Source of the DNA: an uncultured Lachnospiraceae bacterium
Lineage (GTDB): Bacteria; Bacillota; Clostridia; Lachnospirales; Lachnospiraceae
Reading direction: 5' to 3'
Length of the DNA: 46,176 nt
Assembly: GCA_947246015.1 (NCBI GenBank)
Contig: CAMXQE010000029.1
Span: 1-46,176, forward strand
Made by a program: the position numbers and the translations under genes. This document shows positions 8,096 through 16,892 of this stretch, in pieces; the stretch's first letter is position 1; the number at the start of each line of letters is the position of its first letter. Under the pieces are notes generated by a model, which saw only the letters and a list, made by a program, of their open reading frames with translations, searched no databases and was not told the origin of the DNA.

Positions 8096-9091
8096 CTAAG
8101 GATTTAGCAGCCCCTTTTCTTCCAAAAACTGCCGTGCCACCTCTTTATCTTCCTTCCCGCCTGCCTCTACTTCATAATTCATCCGCTGCATCTCCTCCTG
8201 GGAAATCATTCCGTTCAGCTTTTCCAATACCCCTTTCAGTTCCGGATATTCCGCAAGAGTATCTTTCCTGACGATCGTACCTGCTTCAAATGTTTCAAAG
8301 AAGCCGCCGTCATCGGTAAGCAGCACTAACTGATTCGCCGCCAGCTGCGCATCCGTGGTAAAAGCATTGATTACATCCACTTCCCGATTCTTCAGCGCCT
8401 CATATTTCAACGCAATCTCCATCTGCATAGTATCTTTAAACTGCATATCATAAGCCGCGCAAAGTCTGGGATATCCCGTTTCCAGTTCGATATAATCCGG
8501 ATTTCCTCCGAAAACAAGCTCAGAAGAAGCACCCGCCAAATCCGAATAGGTAGATAAATTGTATTCCTCTGCCGTTTCCTGTCTTACCGCTAAACCATAA
8601 GTATTGGAAAATCCGTACAGTCCTGTCCATGTCAGCCCCATAGCATCATATTCTTCCTGCAGGATCTCATACAGCCTGGCATCGTCCTTTTCCATTTCTT
8701 CTTTTTTCAATACATTCAGCCATGCCGTTCTCGTATATTCAGGGTATAAGTCAAACTCTCCCTTGGCAAGCGCCGGATGAATGTTCGTAGTACCGCCTCC
8801 CACTCCTTTGGTAATCTCCACCTCATAGTCCGTTTCCGCTTCAATTAACTGCGCGATAATTTCCGTCAGGATATACTGCTCGGTCATGGGTTTGGAAGCA
8901 ATCTTTATGGCTTCTTTTTTCCCGCACCCGCACAGGGCAGACACAATACCTATAAGTGTCAGAAGCAGGATTCCCCTCCTTCTCCATCTGCTTTTTCCGC
9001 ATTTCTTATGTTCTGATAACCCCTTTTTCTCAAAATGTCTTTCCGAACCTCGATTCTCTCCAAACCGACTCTCACAAATTTCCTTTTCCAT
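8096..9091 (-). CDS. Osmoprotectant ABC transporter substrate-binding lipoprotein (OpuCC/ProX-like)
   Basis: A 331-residue lipoprotein of the OpuAC/ProX family, binding quaternary amines such as glycine betaine, choline or carnitine. A long charged N-terminus precedes the hydrophobic signal and lipobox LCGC, with the lipidated Cys near residue 56. The mature domain has IKIASKPMTEQYILTEI, GGGTTNIHPALAKGEFDLYP and YPEYTRTAW, hallmarks of the family. The start at ATG 9091 is preferred (AAGGTG 6 bases upstream) over the in-frame GTG at 9100. It is the last gene of a permease-ATPase-binding protein operon. The exact ligand cannot be told from sequence. Confidence 0.9.
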   Translation of the reverse strand: MEKEICESRFGENRGSERHFEKKGLSEHKKCGKSRWRRRGILLLTLIGIVSALCGCGKKEAIKIASKPMTEQYILTEIIAQLIEAETDYEVEITKGVGGGTTNIHPALAKGEFDLYPEYTRTAWLNVLKKEEMEKDDARLYEILQEEYDAMGLTWTGLYGFSNTYGLAVRQETAEEYNLSTYSDLAGASSELVFGGNPDYIELETGYPRLCAAYDMQFKDTMQMEIALKYEALKNREVDVINAFTTDAQLAANQLVLLTDDGGFFETFEAGTIVRKDTLAEYPELKGVLEKLNGMISQEEMQRMNYEVEAGGKEDKEVARQFLEEKGLLNP

Positions 9092-9154
9092 CTCTTTCAC
9101 CTTTCTTATCCTTCCCTTTCTTATCCCGCCTGTATTTCTCTGCTTTCCTCCTCT

Positions 9155-9880
9155 TTATACACAAAGCAGCCGCTTCACAAATGCATCTTTCGGATGAGCC
9201 ATCAGTTCCTCTTTTGTGCCTTCCTGCAGGATACCGCCGTCTTTCATAATCAGGATACGGCTTCCCAAAAGGAAAGCCTCTCCGATATCATGTGTAATAA
9301 ACACAATGGTAATTCCCGTCTTTTTCTGCAATGCCAGTAATTCCTCCTGCAATCCCTTCCGGGTAATCTCATCCACCGCACCGAAGGGCTCGTCCATCAG
9401 CAGAAGATCCGGTTCCGCCGCCATAGCCCTTGCAATCCCGACTCTCTGCTGCTGCCCGCCTGACAACTGCCTTGGAAATCGTGCCGCAAGCTCCGGCGGA
9501 AGCTGTACCATATCCAGCATTTTGCAGGTTAGCGCCCTCTTTTCCTCCCGCGTCATCTTCCTTTCCAGTCCGATGACATAGCATATATTTTCCTCCACTG
9601 TCATATGGGGAAACAACTTGGCGCCCTGTACCGCATAACCAATCTTCCTGCGCATGGCAACCAGGTTGCATTGATCCAGCCGTTCTCCTTTTACCCTCAC
9701 TTCCCCTTCCACCGGAGCTACAAGCCCGTTGATCATTTTCAAAAGGGTAGTTTTTCCGCATCCGGACGGTCCGATCATAACGAGAAACTCTCCCCGCTCT
9801 ACCGTTAAGGAAACATGATTCAGTACTTCATTCTCCCCATAGCCCGCCGAACAATTCCGTATTTCAATCACTTTATCCAA
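9155..9880 (-). CDS. Osmoprotectant ABC transporter ATP-binding protein (OpuCA-like)
   Basis: A 241-residue ABC ATPase: Walker A GPSGCGKTT (about 38-46), Q-loop AVQGAKLFPHMTVEENI, signature LSGGQQQRVGIARA, Walker B LLLMDEPFGAVD and switch His in FITHD. Most OpuCA/ProV proteins carry C-terminal CBS domains for osmosensing; this one stops right after the ATPase core, so it lacks them. The ATG at 9886 sits one base after AGGAGGT, too close to use; the TTG two codons later (9880) has normal spacing and is my preferred start. The start region overlaps the permease stop, implying translational coupling. Confidence 0.9.
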   Translation of the reverse strand: MDKVIEIRNCSAGYGENEVLNHVSLTVERGEFLVMIGPSGCGKTTLLKMINGLVAPVEGEVRVKGERLDQCNLVAMRRKIGYAVQGAKLFPHMTVEENICYVIGLERKMTREEKRALTCKMLDMVQLPPELAARFPRQLSGGQQQRVGIARAMAAEPDLLLMDEPFGAVDEITRKGLQEELLALQKKTGITIVFITHDIGEAFLLGSRILIMKDGGILQEGTKEELMAHPKDAFVKRLLCV

Positions 9881-10508
9881 TCCCATACCTCCTGTTCACC
9901 GCCTTCTCCGCCTTAGAAAGCAGCCAGTCGCTCAACAGGGCAAGCAGCGCAATCAACAAAGACCCCGCCGCCGTCAGCGTCATATTATAAGTTGTGATGC
10001 CTCTGTAAATCGCTGCGCCAAGTCCTCCCGCGCCTATAAAAGAGGCAATACCTCCCATAGCAATAATCATAACCACCATATTGCGGAAACCGCTGATAAT
10101 AACCGGAAGCGCCAAAGGAAAACGAATCCGTAACAGCACCTGTCTCCCATCTGAGCCAAGCCCCTCCGCCACCTCCAGAATACCGGCATCCACATTCGTC
10201 AGCCCCGTATAAGTATTCCTTACAATCGGCAGCAGGCCATAGACGGTCAAAGCAATCACTGCCGTCTTATTTCCAATACCTGTAAACGGAATCAGAAAAC
10301 CCAAAAGAGAAATGGACGGCACCGTATAAATGACATTAATAATTCCCAAAATAACTGCCGCCGCTTTTTTCCTTCCGCTGATAAAAATTCCCAGCAAAAT
10401 ACCCAGCACACCTGCACAGACTATCGCTGTCAACGATATCCGCACATGTTCCAGCAGACAAACGAGAAAAAATTCCCGCCGTTCCCAAAATATCTTTATT
10501 AACTGCAT
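9873..10508 (-). CDS. Osmoprotectant ABC transporter permease (OpuCB-like)
   Basis: A 211-residue inner-membrane permease with about five or six hydrophobic segments. The EAA-type loop that docks the ATPase is seen in GILEVAEGLGSDGRQVLLRIRFPLALP. The frame is open to 10586, but the ATG at 10508 follows GAGGGAG and starts at the family's usual first residues. It is the first gene of the operon, behind the strong promoter at 10575-10603. Its last codons overlap the ATPase start. Only one permease gene is present, whereas many OpuC operons have two. Confidence 0.9.
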   Translation of the reverse strand: MQLIKIFWERREFFLVCLLEHVRISLTAIVCAGVLGILLGIFISGRKKAAAVILGIINVIYTVPSISLLGFLIPFTGIGNKTAVIALTVYGLLPIVRNTYTGLTNVDAGILEVAEGLGSDGRQVLLRIRFPLALPVIISGFRNMVVMIIAMGGIASFIGAGGLGAAIYRGITTYNMTLTAAGSLLIALLALLSDWLLSKAEKAVNRRYGIG

Positions 10509-10556
10509 GTCTCCCTCATTTCCGCATATCTCTGATGCATAACCCTCTGCAAAGAA

Positions 10557-10566
10557 CAAACGTTTG
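10557..10566. promoter_or_regulatory. Operator-like palindrome at the osmoprotectant operon start
   Basis: CAAACGTTTG, a perfect 10-bp palindrome, lies just downstream of the -10 and would overlap the transcription start. A repressor bound here would block initiation. The regulator is unknown. Confidence 0.4.
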
Positions 10567-10574
10567 CTTTTTTT

Positions 10575-10603
10575 AATATAAAGCATATGGGATTATCTGT
10601 CAA
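10575..10603 (-). promoter_or_regulatory. Near-consensus sigma-A promoter for the osmoprotectant operon
   Basis: On the minus strand TTGACA (10598-10603), a 17-bp spacer and TATATT (10575-10580) lie about 65 bp before the permease start. This is one of the best promoters in the window. Confidence 0.75.
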
Positions 10604-10627
10604 TCATTTTTTTCACTGTCAACAACG

Positions 10628-10735
10628 GTAACAGTTCCGCCCGGGACTTTGCATTTGCTGCAAAGCTCGTAAAAATATATTTTGCCCGCCGCAGCAGCAA
10701 ATATCCGAAGCGGCCCGCTGCTCACGGGAATAAAA
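10628..10735. repeat. Truncated GTAACAG element plus GCTGCTCACGGG palindrome
   Basis: The left part, 10628-10665, begins GTAACAGTTCCGCCC and continues GGGACTTTGCA, matching the left arm of the perfect 57-bp element at 40412-40468; after a CTTTGCA/TGCAAAG hairpin the right arm is missing. It is followed by an imperfect palindrome (CCCGCCGCAGCAGC paired with GCTGCTCACGGG, about 10684-10725) that resembles the elements at 31028 and 38376. The rest of the 380-bp gap to 10888 holds no gene that I can support. Confidence 0.55.
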
Positions 10736-10888
10736 ATATCATATATAACATCAAGAATCCACCCCCATCTTCCGTTATACTTATATCAGGTCAGAAACAA
10801 CCGCATCCCCGCTTATAAATCTGACTCTGATTTCCACCGGCATCCAGGATGTCTTATCCTACAGGTAAATACCGAAGAAAGGAAACCT

Positions 10889-11797
10889 ATGAACGAAAAT
10901 ACTTTAAACAATATCCTTGCTTACATTGACAACCATATCCGGCAGAAAATTGCACTGGAAAAACTCGCCGGCATCGCCGGATACAGCCCGTTCTATTTCA
11001 GCAGACTGTTTTCGGAACGTATGGGTATTTCCGTTACCTCCTATATCCGGACACGGAAACTGCAATTTTCCCTTATGGATTTACTGGCAGGAAACAAAGT
11101 CATCGATGTCGCCATGCAATACTCTTTTGAATCCCACGAAGGATTCACACGTTCCTTTACAAAATTGTTCGGTTCAGCGCCAAAGACGGTACGGAAATAT
11201 CTGTATGCCTACCAAGTACCGCCTTACATTGTACCGCCTTTAAACCAATGGGAGGAAACCATTATGAAAACAACCAAAAACAAGACAGAAGATATGCACC
11301 GGATTCTTTTTGAATTTCTAAACCAGTCTTTCATGGAAGCCGAAAAAGGATACTGCACCGAAATCCAACTGGAACTTTTCCCGGACAATCACGTAAGAAT
11401 CCTCGACAACGGCAGGGGAATCCCTCTTTCCTCCGACCGGGGCAAAGCCCATGATTCCATTAACAGAATCTTTGCCGGATACCCTGTGACAAACATTGAA
11501 TATAACAGCCTGGACGATTTTGACCATCCGGGACTGCAGACAGCCTGCTCTCTGTGCGAAGAACTGACGATTATCGTCTATAAAAACAATACCCGGTACC
11601 AACAGGACTACAAAAAAGGAATCGCCCAGCACGACCTGACATGCCATGCTTCCGCACACGCAGCCGGAATGGAAATCATCCTGCTGCCCGACAAAGATAT
11701 TTTTGGCGGCTTATCCTTTTCCCGGGAAACCATCACACGATGGCTGGAACAAACCCCATACGGCAGAAAATATGTAACTGTCCGCCCGTTCTGTTAA
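10889..11797 (+). CDS. AraC-type HTH fused to a GyrB-like GHKL ATP-binding domain
   Basis: A 302-residue protein of unusual build. Residues 1-105 are a normal AraC/XylS DNA-binding domain with two HTH motifs (ALEKLAGIAGYSPFYFSRLF; VIDVAMQYSFESHEGFTRSF). Residues 136-275 read like the N-terminal ATPase fold of DNA gyrase B: ILFEFLNQSFMEAEKGYCTE, then RILDNGRGIPL (GyrB DDGRGIP), VYKNNTRYQQDYKKG and GMEIILLPDKDIF. The presumed catalytic Glu (E142) and the ATP-contacting Asp (D173) are kept. The Mg-binding Asn is Gln (Q146) and the glycine-rich lid GGLHGVG is degraded, so binding without hydrolysis is plausible. ATG 10889 has AAGGAAA upstream. AraC-GyrI-like fusions are common; this is a different fold. 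Its ligand and targets are unknown. Confidence 0.8.
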   Translation: MNENTLNNILAYIDNHIRQKIALEKLAGIAGYSPFYFSRLFSERMGISVTSYIRTRKLQFSLMDLLAGNKVIDVAMQYSFESHEGFTRSFTKLFGSAPKTVRKYLYAYQVPPYIVPPLNQWEETIMKTTKNKTEDMHRILFEFLNQSFMEAEKGYCTEIQLELFPDNHVRILDNGRGIPLSSDRGKAHDSINRIFAGYPVTNIEYNSLDDFDHPGLQTACSLCEELTIIVYKNNTRYQQDYKKGIAQHDLTCHASAHAAGMEIILLPDKDIFGGLSFSRETITRWLEQTPYGRKYVTVRPFC

Positions 11798-11817
11798 AAG
11801 CTGAGCCTACAAAAATA

Positions 11818-11881
11818 TTGCGCCATCCAGTAAGCTATGATATACTGACACTCATCCGCCGGAATCCCTGATGATTCCGGC
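11818..11881 (+). promoter_or_regulatory. ABC-F promoter and leader hairpin
   Basis: TTGCGC (11818-11823), a 17-bp spacer and TATACT (11841-11846) form a reasonable promoter. The leader then holds a perfect hairpin, GCCGGAATC (11858-11866) with GATTCCGGC (11873-11881), before the ABC-F ribosome site. There is no T-tract, so attenuation is not shown. Confidence 0.5.
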
Positions 11882-11917
11882 AGCTACTACTTCGAAAAAG
11901 AATTATGAGGAATTACC

Positions 11918-13504
11918 ATGAGCATATTAAATGTAGAAAACTTAACCCACGGTTTCGGCGACCGTGCCATCTTCAACAATGTATCCTTCCGTCTCCTAAA
12001 AGGCGAGCACATCGGACTTATCGGCGCCAACGGCGAGGGCAAATCCACCTTCCTAAACATCATCACCGGGCACCTCATGCCCGACGAGGGAAAAATAGAG
12101 TGGGCCAAAAACGTGCGTGTCGGCTACCTGGACCAGCACACTGCCCTTGAAAAAGGCATGACAATCCGCGATGTCCTCTCCTCCGCCTTCTCCTACCTTT
12201 TCGACATGGAAGCGGAAATGAATGCCATCTGCGATAAAATGGCGGATGCCTCCCCTGAAGAACTGGAACAATATATGGAAGACCTGGGCACGATTCAGGA
12301 CCTGCTCACCATGCACGATTTTTACATGATTGACGCCAAAGTGGAAGAAGTGGCAAAAGCCTTAGGGCTGTCCGAAATCGGCAAAACCGCCGACGCATCC
12401 GTCCCCTACGGACTGGATAAAGACGTCTCCGACTTAAGCGGCGGTCAAAGGACAAAAGTACTGATGGCAAAGCTCTTACTGGAAAAACCGGACATCCTCC
12501 TGTTGGACGAGCCTACCAACTATCTGGATGCCGAACATATTGAATGGCTGAAACGCTACCTGAACGATTACGAAAATGCCTTCATCCTGATTTCCCACGA
12601 CATTCCTTTCTTAAACAGCGTGGTCAACCTGATTTACCATATGGACAATCAGGAACTGAACCGCTACGTGGGAGACTATGATAAATTTCAGGAAGTCTAC
12701 GCCATGAAGAAAGCACAGCTTACCGCCGCTTATAATAAACAGCAGAAAGAAATCGCCGATTTGAAAGACTTTGTAGCACGGAACAAAGCCAGGGTCGCTA
12801 CCCGCAATATGGCAATGTCCCGCCAGAAGAAACTGGATAAAATGGATGTGATTGAGCTTGCCGCTGAAAAACCCAAACCGGAATTTCATTTCAGGGAAGC
12901 CCGCACCCCCGGAAGATACATTTTCCAAACGAAAGACTTAATCATCGGTTATGACGACCCGCTTTCTTCCCCCTTAACTCTGGAAATGGAGCGGGGCGCG
13001 AAAATCGCCCTGACAGGCGCCAACGGCATCGGTAAATCCACGCTGTTAAAAAGCATCCTCGGACTGATACCCGCCCTCTCCGGCTCCGTAGAACAGGGGG
13101 ATTACCTGCATATCGGATATTTTGAACAGGAAACGGACCAGAACATCTCCACCACCTGTATTGAAGAAATCTGGCAGGAATTTCCTGCATTCAGCCAGTA
13201 TGAAGTACGCTCCGCACTGGCTAAATGCGGGCTTACCACCAAACATATCGAAAGCAGGGTGAAAGTCTTAAGCGGCGGCGAACAGGCGAAAGTCCGGTTA
13301 TGCAAACTCATCAACCGGGAAACCAACGTACTTCTTTTAGACGAGCCGACCAACCACCTTGATACGGATGCCAAAGCCGAATTAAAACGCGCCCTTACCG
13401 CCTACAAGGGAAGTATCCTCATGGTCTGCCATGAACCCGATTTCTATGAAGACTGGGCTACCGACGTCTGGGACTGTACGAAATGGACAACAAAGGTGTT
13501 TTGA
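11918..13504 (+). CDS. ABC-F family ATPase (YbiT/YkpA-like)
   Basis: A 528-residue soluble protein with two ABC domains and no membrane segment, hence ABC-F: a ribosome-associated factor that acts at the E site in translation, some members giving antibiotic resistance. Domain 1 has Walker A GANGEGKST, signature LSGGQRTKV and Walker B ILLLDEPTNYLD; domain 2 has GANGIGKST, LSGGEQAKV and VLLLDEPTNHLD. The charged interdomain linker (about 255-310, AYNKQQKEIADLKDF to MSRQKKLDKMD) is of housekeeping length, shorter than typical resistance types. It starts at an ATG after GAGGA, 120 bp behind the AraC-GHKL gene. I favour a housekeeping role. Confidence 0.9.
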   Translation: MSILNVENLTHGFGDRAIFNNVSFRLLKGEHIGLIGANGEGKSTFLNIITGHLMPDEGKIEWAKNVRVGYLDQHTALEKGMTIRDVLSSAFSYLFDMEAEMNAICDKMADASPEELEQYMEDLGTIQDLLTMHDFYMIDAKVEEVAKALGLSEIGKTADASVPYGLDKDVSDLSGGQRTKVLMAKLLLEKPDILLLDEPTNYLDAEHIEWLKRYLNDYENAFILISHDIPFLNSVVNLIYHMDNQELNRYVGDYDKFQEVYAMKKAQLTAAYNKQQKEIADLKDFVARNKARVATRNMAMSRQKKLDKMDVIELAAEKPKPEFHFREARTPGRYIFQTKDLIIGYDDPLSSPLTLEMERGAKIALTGANGIGKSTLLKSILGLIPALSGSVEQGDYLHIGYFEQETDQNISTTCIEEIWQEFPAFSQYEVRSALAKCGLTTKHIESRVKVLSGGEQAKVRLCKLINRETNVLLLDEPTNHLDTDAKAELKRALTAYKGSILMVCHEPDFYEDWATDVWDCTKWTTKVF

Positions 13505-13521
13505 TTCCTCAAAACACCTTT
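13492..13521. terminator. Convergent terminator overlapping the ABC-F stop codon
   Basis: AAAGGTGTTTTGA pairs perfectly with TCAAAACACCTTT around TTCC. The TGA stop of the ABC-F gene is inside the left arm. It lies 5 bp before the 3' end of the oppositely oriented chemoreceptor gene and can serve both. Confidence 0.65.
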
Positions 13522-13526
13522 AGCTG

Positions 13527-15302
13527 CTATAACTGTCTGAAAATCTCTGTCTCACGCTTTAAGTTCATCGCAATCGCCTGATTTTCATCCATATGCTGTG
13601 CAATGCTTTCCATATCCGTCAAAAGTACCTGCGTACTGTCTGCGGCATTGCTGACACCGCCGACTCCGTCTTCAATGGCATTGGTAATCAGTCCGATGGA
13701 ATCTGCAATTTCCCCGATTGTTCCCTGCAGGCCGTCCATCCGCGCCGAAAAATCACACATTACATTTTCAATATAATTTGCCTTGCTCCGGTATTCGCTT
13801 CCCCCTGTTACAAAATTTTTAAACTCCGGTAATATGGAAGCGTTTATGTATTCTACCAAATCATTTGCATTTTCCACCAGATTATTCACCGCATGAATCA
13901 CGCCATTGTTAATGTTCTGAATCCGGTTGGCAGCGGACTGGCTGGCTGTGGCAAGCTGGCTGATTTCCGAAGCGACTACGGCAAATCCCTTTCCTGCCTC
14001 TCCCGCACGTGCCGCCTCTATGGATGCATTTAAGGACAGCAGGTTCGTCTGGCTGGCAATATTCAGAATATCATTGGTCAGGTTATTTACCTGATTCACG
14101 CTCTTGCTTTCCTCTATGGACTGCTCCAGCACTCCTAAAATCTCGTTCACCTTCCGCTCCGTGGATTCCATATTCGCATGGGCTGCGCTTTCCATGCTGT
14201 CCGCATGGTCTTTCATTTCCGTAGTATACTGACGGATATCCATGGTCTGTGCCGCCATGGCATCCACCTCTTTTTTCACCGCATCCGCACTGGTATTGAT
14301 TACAGACGCCGAATCCGACATTTCCGTCATGGCGGCGGACAGCTGCTCCGTCACTGCCGACAGGTCTGACACGCTTCCGTTGGAAGTCAGCACGCTGTCA
14401 CGCACCTCATTTACCAGCCGCTCCATCTTTTGGGAATTGTCTGTAATGACCTTGAAAATATCCTGCAGCTTTTCCATAAACACATTGATGCCGCTGCCGA
14501 CTTCCGCAATTTCCCGATTGGAAACTATCGTAACCCGCCTGGTCAAATCTCCTTCCCGCCTGTCAATATCGGAAATAATCCCGTTGATTTCATTCCGTGT
14601 CTTACCAAGCGGGCGGATAACCAGCTGGAACACACTGAGCAAAGTAAACAGCAGTGCAACTGCACTGACAACGATAAATACTGCCCCCAGCACCAAAGCC
14701 TGCCGGTAAGTAGCATCCTGCTGCTCTTTTGACTCCTGCGCCTGCATCTGCATACTATCCGTCATGGCGTCGATGCTGTCCTGCATTGCCTTTGCATAAT
14801 CGGCGATTGCACCGTTTGCCAGCGCATATGCCCCTGCATTATTATTATTGGCGCTGTATGCCATCAGATTGGCAATCTCCCATTTTAAACCTTCAAAGTT
14901 GGTAAAGATGCTCTCATAATCGCCTGCCATCTCCTCTGTCACATAGGGTCTGTAATCTTCCAGATATCCTTCCAGAATTTCTTCCTCAGCCTTGATGCCG
15001 TCCACCAGCGCAATCATGGAATCCAGATTCGTTGCAAGCACATGGGAAAGCGCCATCTTATGTATGCTGTTTGTTTCTTCCTGAATCTTTGCAAGTTCCG
15101 TAATTCCCATCATGTACTTATCGGTAATCACAGTAGCCTTTGCATTTACTTCCTGAATATTCATGACTGCGATTCCGCTGGACATCATACACACAATACC
15201 AAGTATAAACATCGGGAGCAGCAGAATCAGCTTCGTGCTGATTCTCTTTTTCGCACTCTTTCCATTCGTATTTTTCACATTTTCATTCTTTCTGTTTTCC
15301 AT
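13527..15302 (-). CDS. Methyl-accepting chemotaxis protein
   Basis: A 591-residue transmembrane chemoreceptor. TM1 lies at about residues 25-48, followed by a mostly helical extracytoplasmic four-helix-bundle-like sensor (about 50-195), TM2 at about 203-228, HAMP and a long signalling coiled coil. The hairpin tip that binds CheA/CheW is intact: [20 protein letters not shown] then [10 protein letters not shown]. The ATG at 15302 has GGAGG 9 bases upstream; one two codons earlier (15308) is too close. It starts 16 bp behind a sugar-binding lipoprotein gene, so the two are probably made together, and the receptor may sense the loaded binding protein. Confidence 0.93.
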   Translation of the reverse strand: MENRKNENVKNTNGKSAKKRISTKLILLLPMFILGIVCMMSSGIAVMNIQEVNAKATVITDKYMMGITELAKIQEETNSIHKMALSHVLATNLDSMIALVDGIKAEEEILEGYLEDYRPYVTEEMAGDYESIFTNFEGLKWEIANLMAYSANNNNAGAYALANGAIADYAKAMQDSIDAMTDSMQMQAQESKEQQDATYRQALVLGAVFIVVSAVALLFTLLSVFQLVIRPLGKTRNEINGIISDIDRREGDLTRRVTIVSNREIAEVGSGINVFMEKLQDIFKVITDNSQKMERLVNEVRDSVLTSNGSVSDLSAVTEQLSAAMTEMSDSASVINTSADAVKKEVDAMAAQTMDIRQYTTEMKDHADSMESAAHANMESTERKVNEILGVLEQSIEESKSVNQVNNLTNDILNIASQTNLLSLNASIEAARAGEAGKGFAVVASEISQLATASQSAANRIQNINNGVIHAVNNLVENANDLVEYINASILPEFKNFVTGGSEYRSKANYIENVMCDFSARMDGLQGTIGEIADSIGLITNAIEDGVGGVSNAADSTQVLLTDMESIAQHMDENQAIAMNLKRETEIFRQL

Positions 15303-15318
15303 TTGCATCCGCCTCCCC

Positions 15319-16635
15319 TCAATTAATTGTGGAAGCAGTAATGCCTGCCACCAAAGCATCAATCAGCTCCTGCGGCTCCGCCCCCTGCGGATTCCCTGCC
15401 GCCAGATTCTCCCCGAACGTTGTGAACGGCATCCAGTAATTGTTTCCAACCCTCTGCAGTACCCCGTATTCCGACTGGGCAATCACCGCCTGAATGGCAG
15501 GCACCTGGCTGACCGCATCCGATGATGCCGCATTGATATTGGACGGTCCCTGATTCCTCATTTCAAAACGCAGCACCTGATTCTGCTCATTGGTAATCCA
15601 GTCCGCAAATTTTAACGCCCAGTCCAAATGCTCGCTGTAAGCATTGACCCCCATCATCTTATAGCCCACAAACGAAGACATCTGCACCTGCTGTCCTGCG
15701 CAGGTATAAGTGGGAAGTTTTACCGCGCCGTAATCTTTTCCCCATATTTCCTGTATCTCCATGGCATTCCATACGCCGCTGACAGCAGCAATCACAGTAC
15801 CCTCACGCGCCGATTCCACAAACTGGCTGTCCGGCTGGTTCAGGAATCCGGGACTGGCGGCAATATCCATCAGGGCAGTCACGATATCCGCCCCCGTAAT
15901 CTTCCCTTCCGTCGTATTCCAATTGCAGTAATTCGTCACTCCGTCCTCATTCACACCGAATTCCAGCCCTGTATTTCCGAAAAAAGAATACATATACCAG
16001 CCGGAAGTCCACTCCATGGAAAACTTCTTCTCATTTTCCGCCGCCACCTCTAAAATACGGTCCAGGGTCTTTACATCTTCCTCTGAAAAATATGCCTTGT
16101 CATAATACAGGAAATATCCGTTATCCGCACTCATCGGATAACCGTATAAGTCATCGCCGATACTCGCCGCATCCACCGCTCCACTGGAATTTGCCTTCTT
16201 CACTTCTTCCGCATTGGGTATCCTCGCCAGGGCACCGCCTGCCGCCATACTTGTCAGCTGGTCGTCCGCAAAAGGAAAAACATCCGCCGCATTATGGATA
16301 TCCCCCAATACCTTGCCTCTGGTCTCTGCATCCGCAGACGCCACCAACTGGATATCAAATTCTGCCTGTCCGGCATACTGCTCCTTGAAACTTGCAATCA
16401 TCTGATTCAGCATATCGTTATTTGCTTCTTCCGCCCAGACAGTCAGCGTAACAACTCCTTCTTCTTTTTCATTTTTTTCATTTTTTTCACTTTTTTCATT
16501 CCCCGCTCCACCTTCCGAAGCCTCCGTCTCTTCCGCCTCCGGTGTATTGACCGACTCCGTTTCCCCGGCGCAGCCGGCAGCCAATATACTGCACAGCCCG
16601 ATTACAACCATGCTTCTTAAGACTTTTGCTTTCAT
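15319..16635 (-). CDS. Sugar ABC transporter substrate-binding lipoprotein paired with a chemoreceptor
   Basis: A 438-residue family 1 extracellular solute-binding protein (MalE-like). The signal peptide ends in lipobox LAAGC near residue 23; an acidic, KNEK-rich linker (about 30-60) tethers the domain, and the fold runs from [19 protein letters not shown] to the C-terminus with [20 protein letters not shown] and [16 protein letters not shown]. The ATG at 16635 follows GGAGGG; earlier in-frame codons lack a site. It is separated from the galactan permeases by 257 bp with a hairpin and its own weak promoter, and is followed at once by the MCP gene. It may share those permeases or serve mainly as a chemotaxis ligand receptor. 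Confidence 0.9.
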   Translation of the reverse strand: MKAKVLRSMVVIGLCSILAAGCAGETESVNTPEAEETEASEGGAGNEKSEKNEKNEKEEGVVTLTVWAEEANNDMLNQMIASFKEQYAGQAEFDIQLVASADAETRGKVLGDIHNAADVFPFADDQLTSMAAGGALARIPNAEEVKKANSSGAVDAASIGDDLYGYPMSADNGYFLYYDKAYFSEEDVKTLDRILEVAAENEKKFSMEWTSGWYMYSFFGNTGLEFGVNEDGVTNYCNWNTTEGKITGADIVTALMDIAASPGFLNQPDSQFVESAREGTVIAAVSGVWNAMEIQEIWGKDYGAVKLPTYTCAGQQVQMSSFVGYKMMGVNAYSEHLDWALKFADWITNEQNQVLRFEMRNQGPSNINAASSDAVSQVPAIQAVIAQSEYGVLQRVGNNYWMPFTTFGENLAAGNPQGAEPQELIDALVAGITASTIN

Positions 16636-16709
16636 TAGCAGCCCTCCGTTTCCTGTCATTCCTTTTTGTCACTATGCCGTAAGCCCTCTGACTCTTTCAC
16701 ACTATGACA

Positions 16710-16738
16710 ATTATAGCACAAAAAACTTCCACCGAAAA
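16710..16738 (-). promoter_or_regulatory. Candidate promoter for the binding protein/chemoreceptor pair
   Basis: The minus strand has TATAAT (16710-16715) with a weak TTTTCG (16733-16738) 17 bp upstream, about 75 bp before the lipoprotein start. Confidence 0.45.
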
Positions 16739-16837
16739 TACCATAAATCCATTTCCTGTGGAAGTCCGTTTCCAATTTTTGCAGTCAGGTTTTCATTTTC
16801 AAAGCCATAACCGGGACATCCTCACGGGTAAAGCACT

Positions 16838-16888
16838 GCAGGGCGGCAGGCGGAAACCGAAAACCGGTTTTCCCTCTCCGCCCTCTGC
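16838..16888 (-). terminator. Hairpin after the galactan permease genes
   Basis: GCAGGGCGG pairs with CCGCCCTCTGC, with an inner GGAAACC/GGTTTTCC stem. No T-tract follows on the minus strand, so termination may be partial and some read-through into the next binding-protein gene is possible. Confidence 0.45.
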
Positions 16889-16892
16889 TTTC

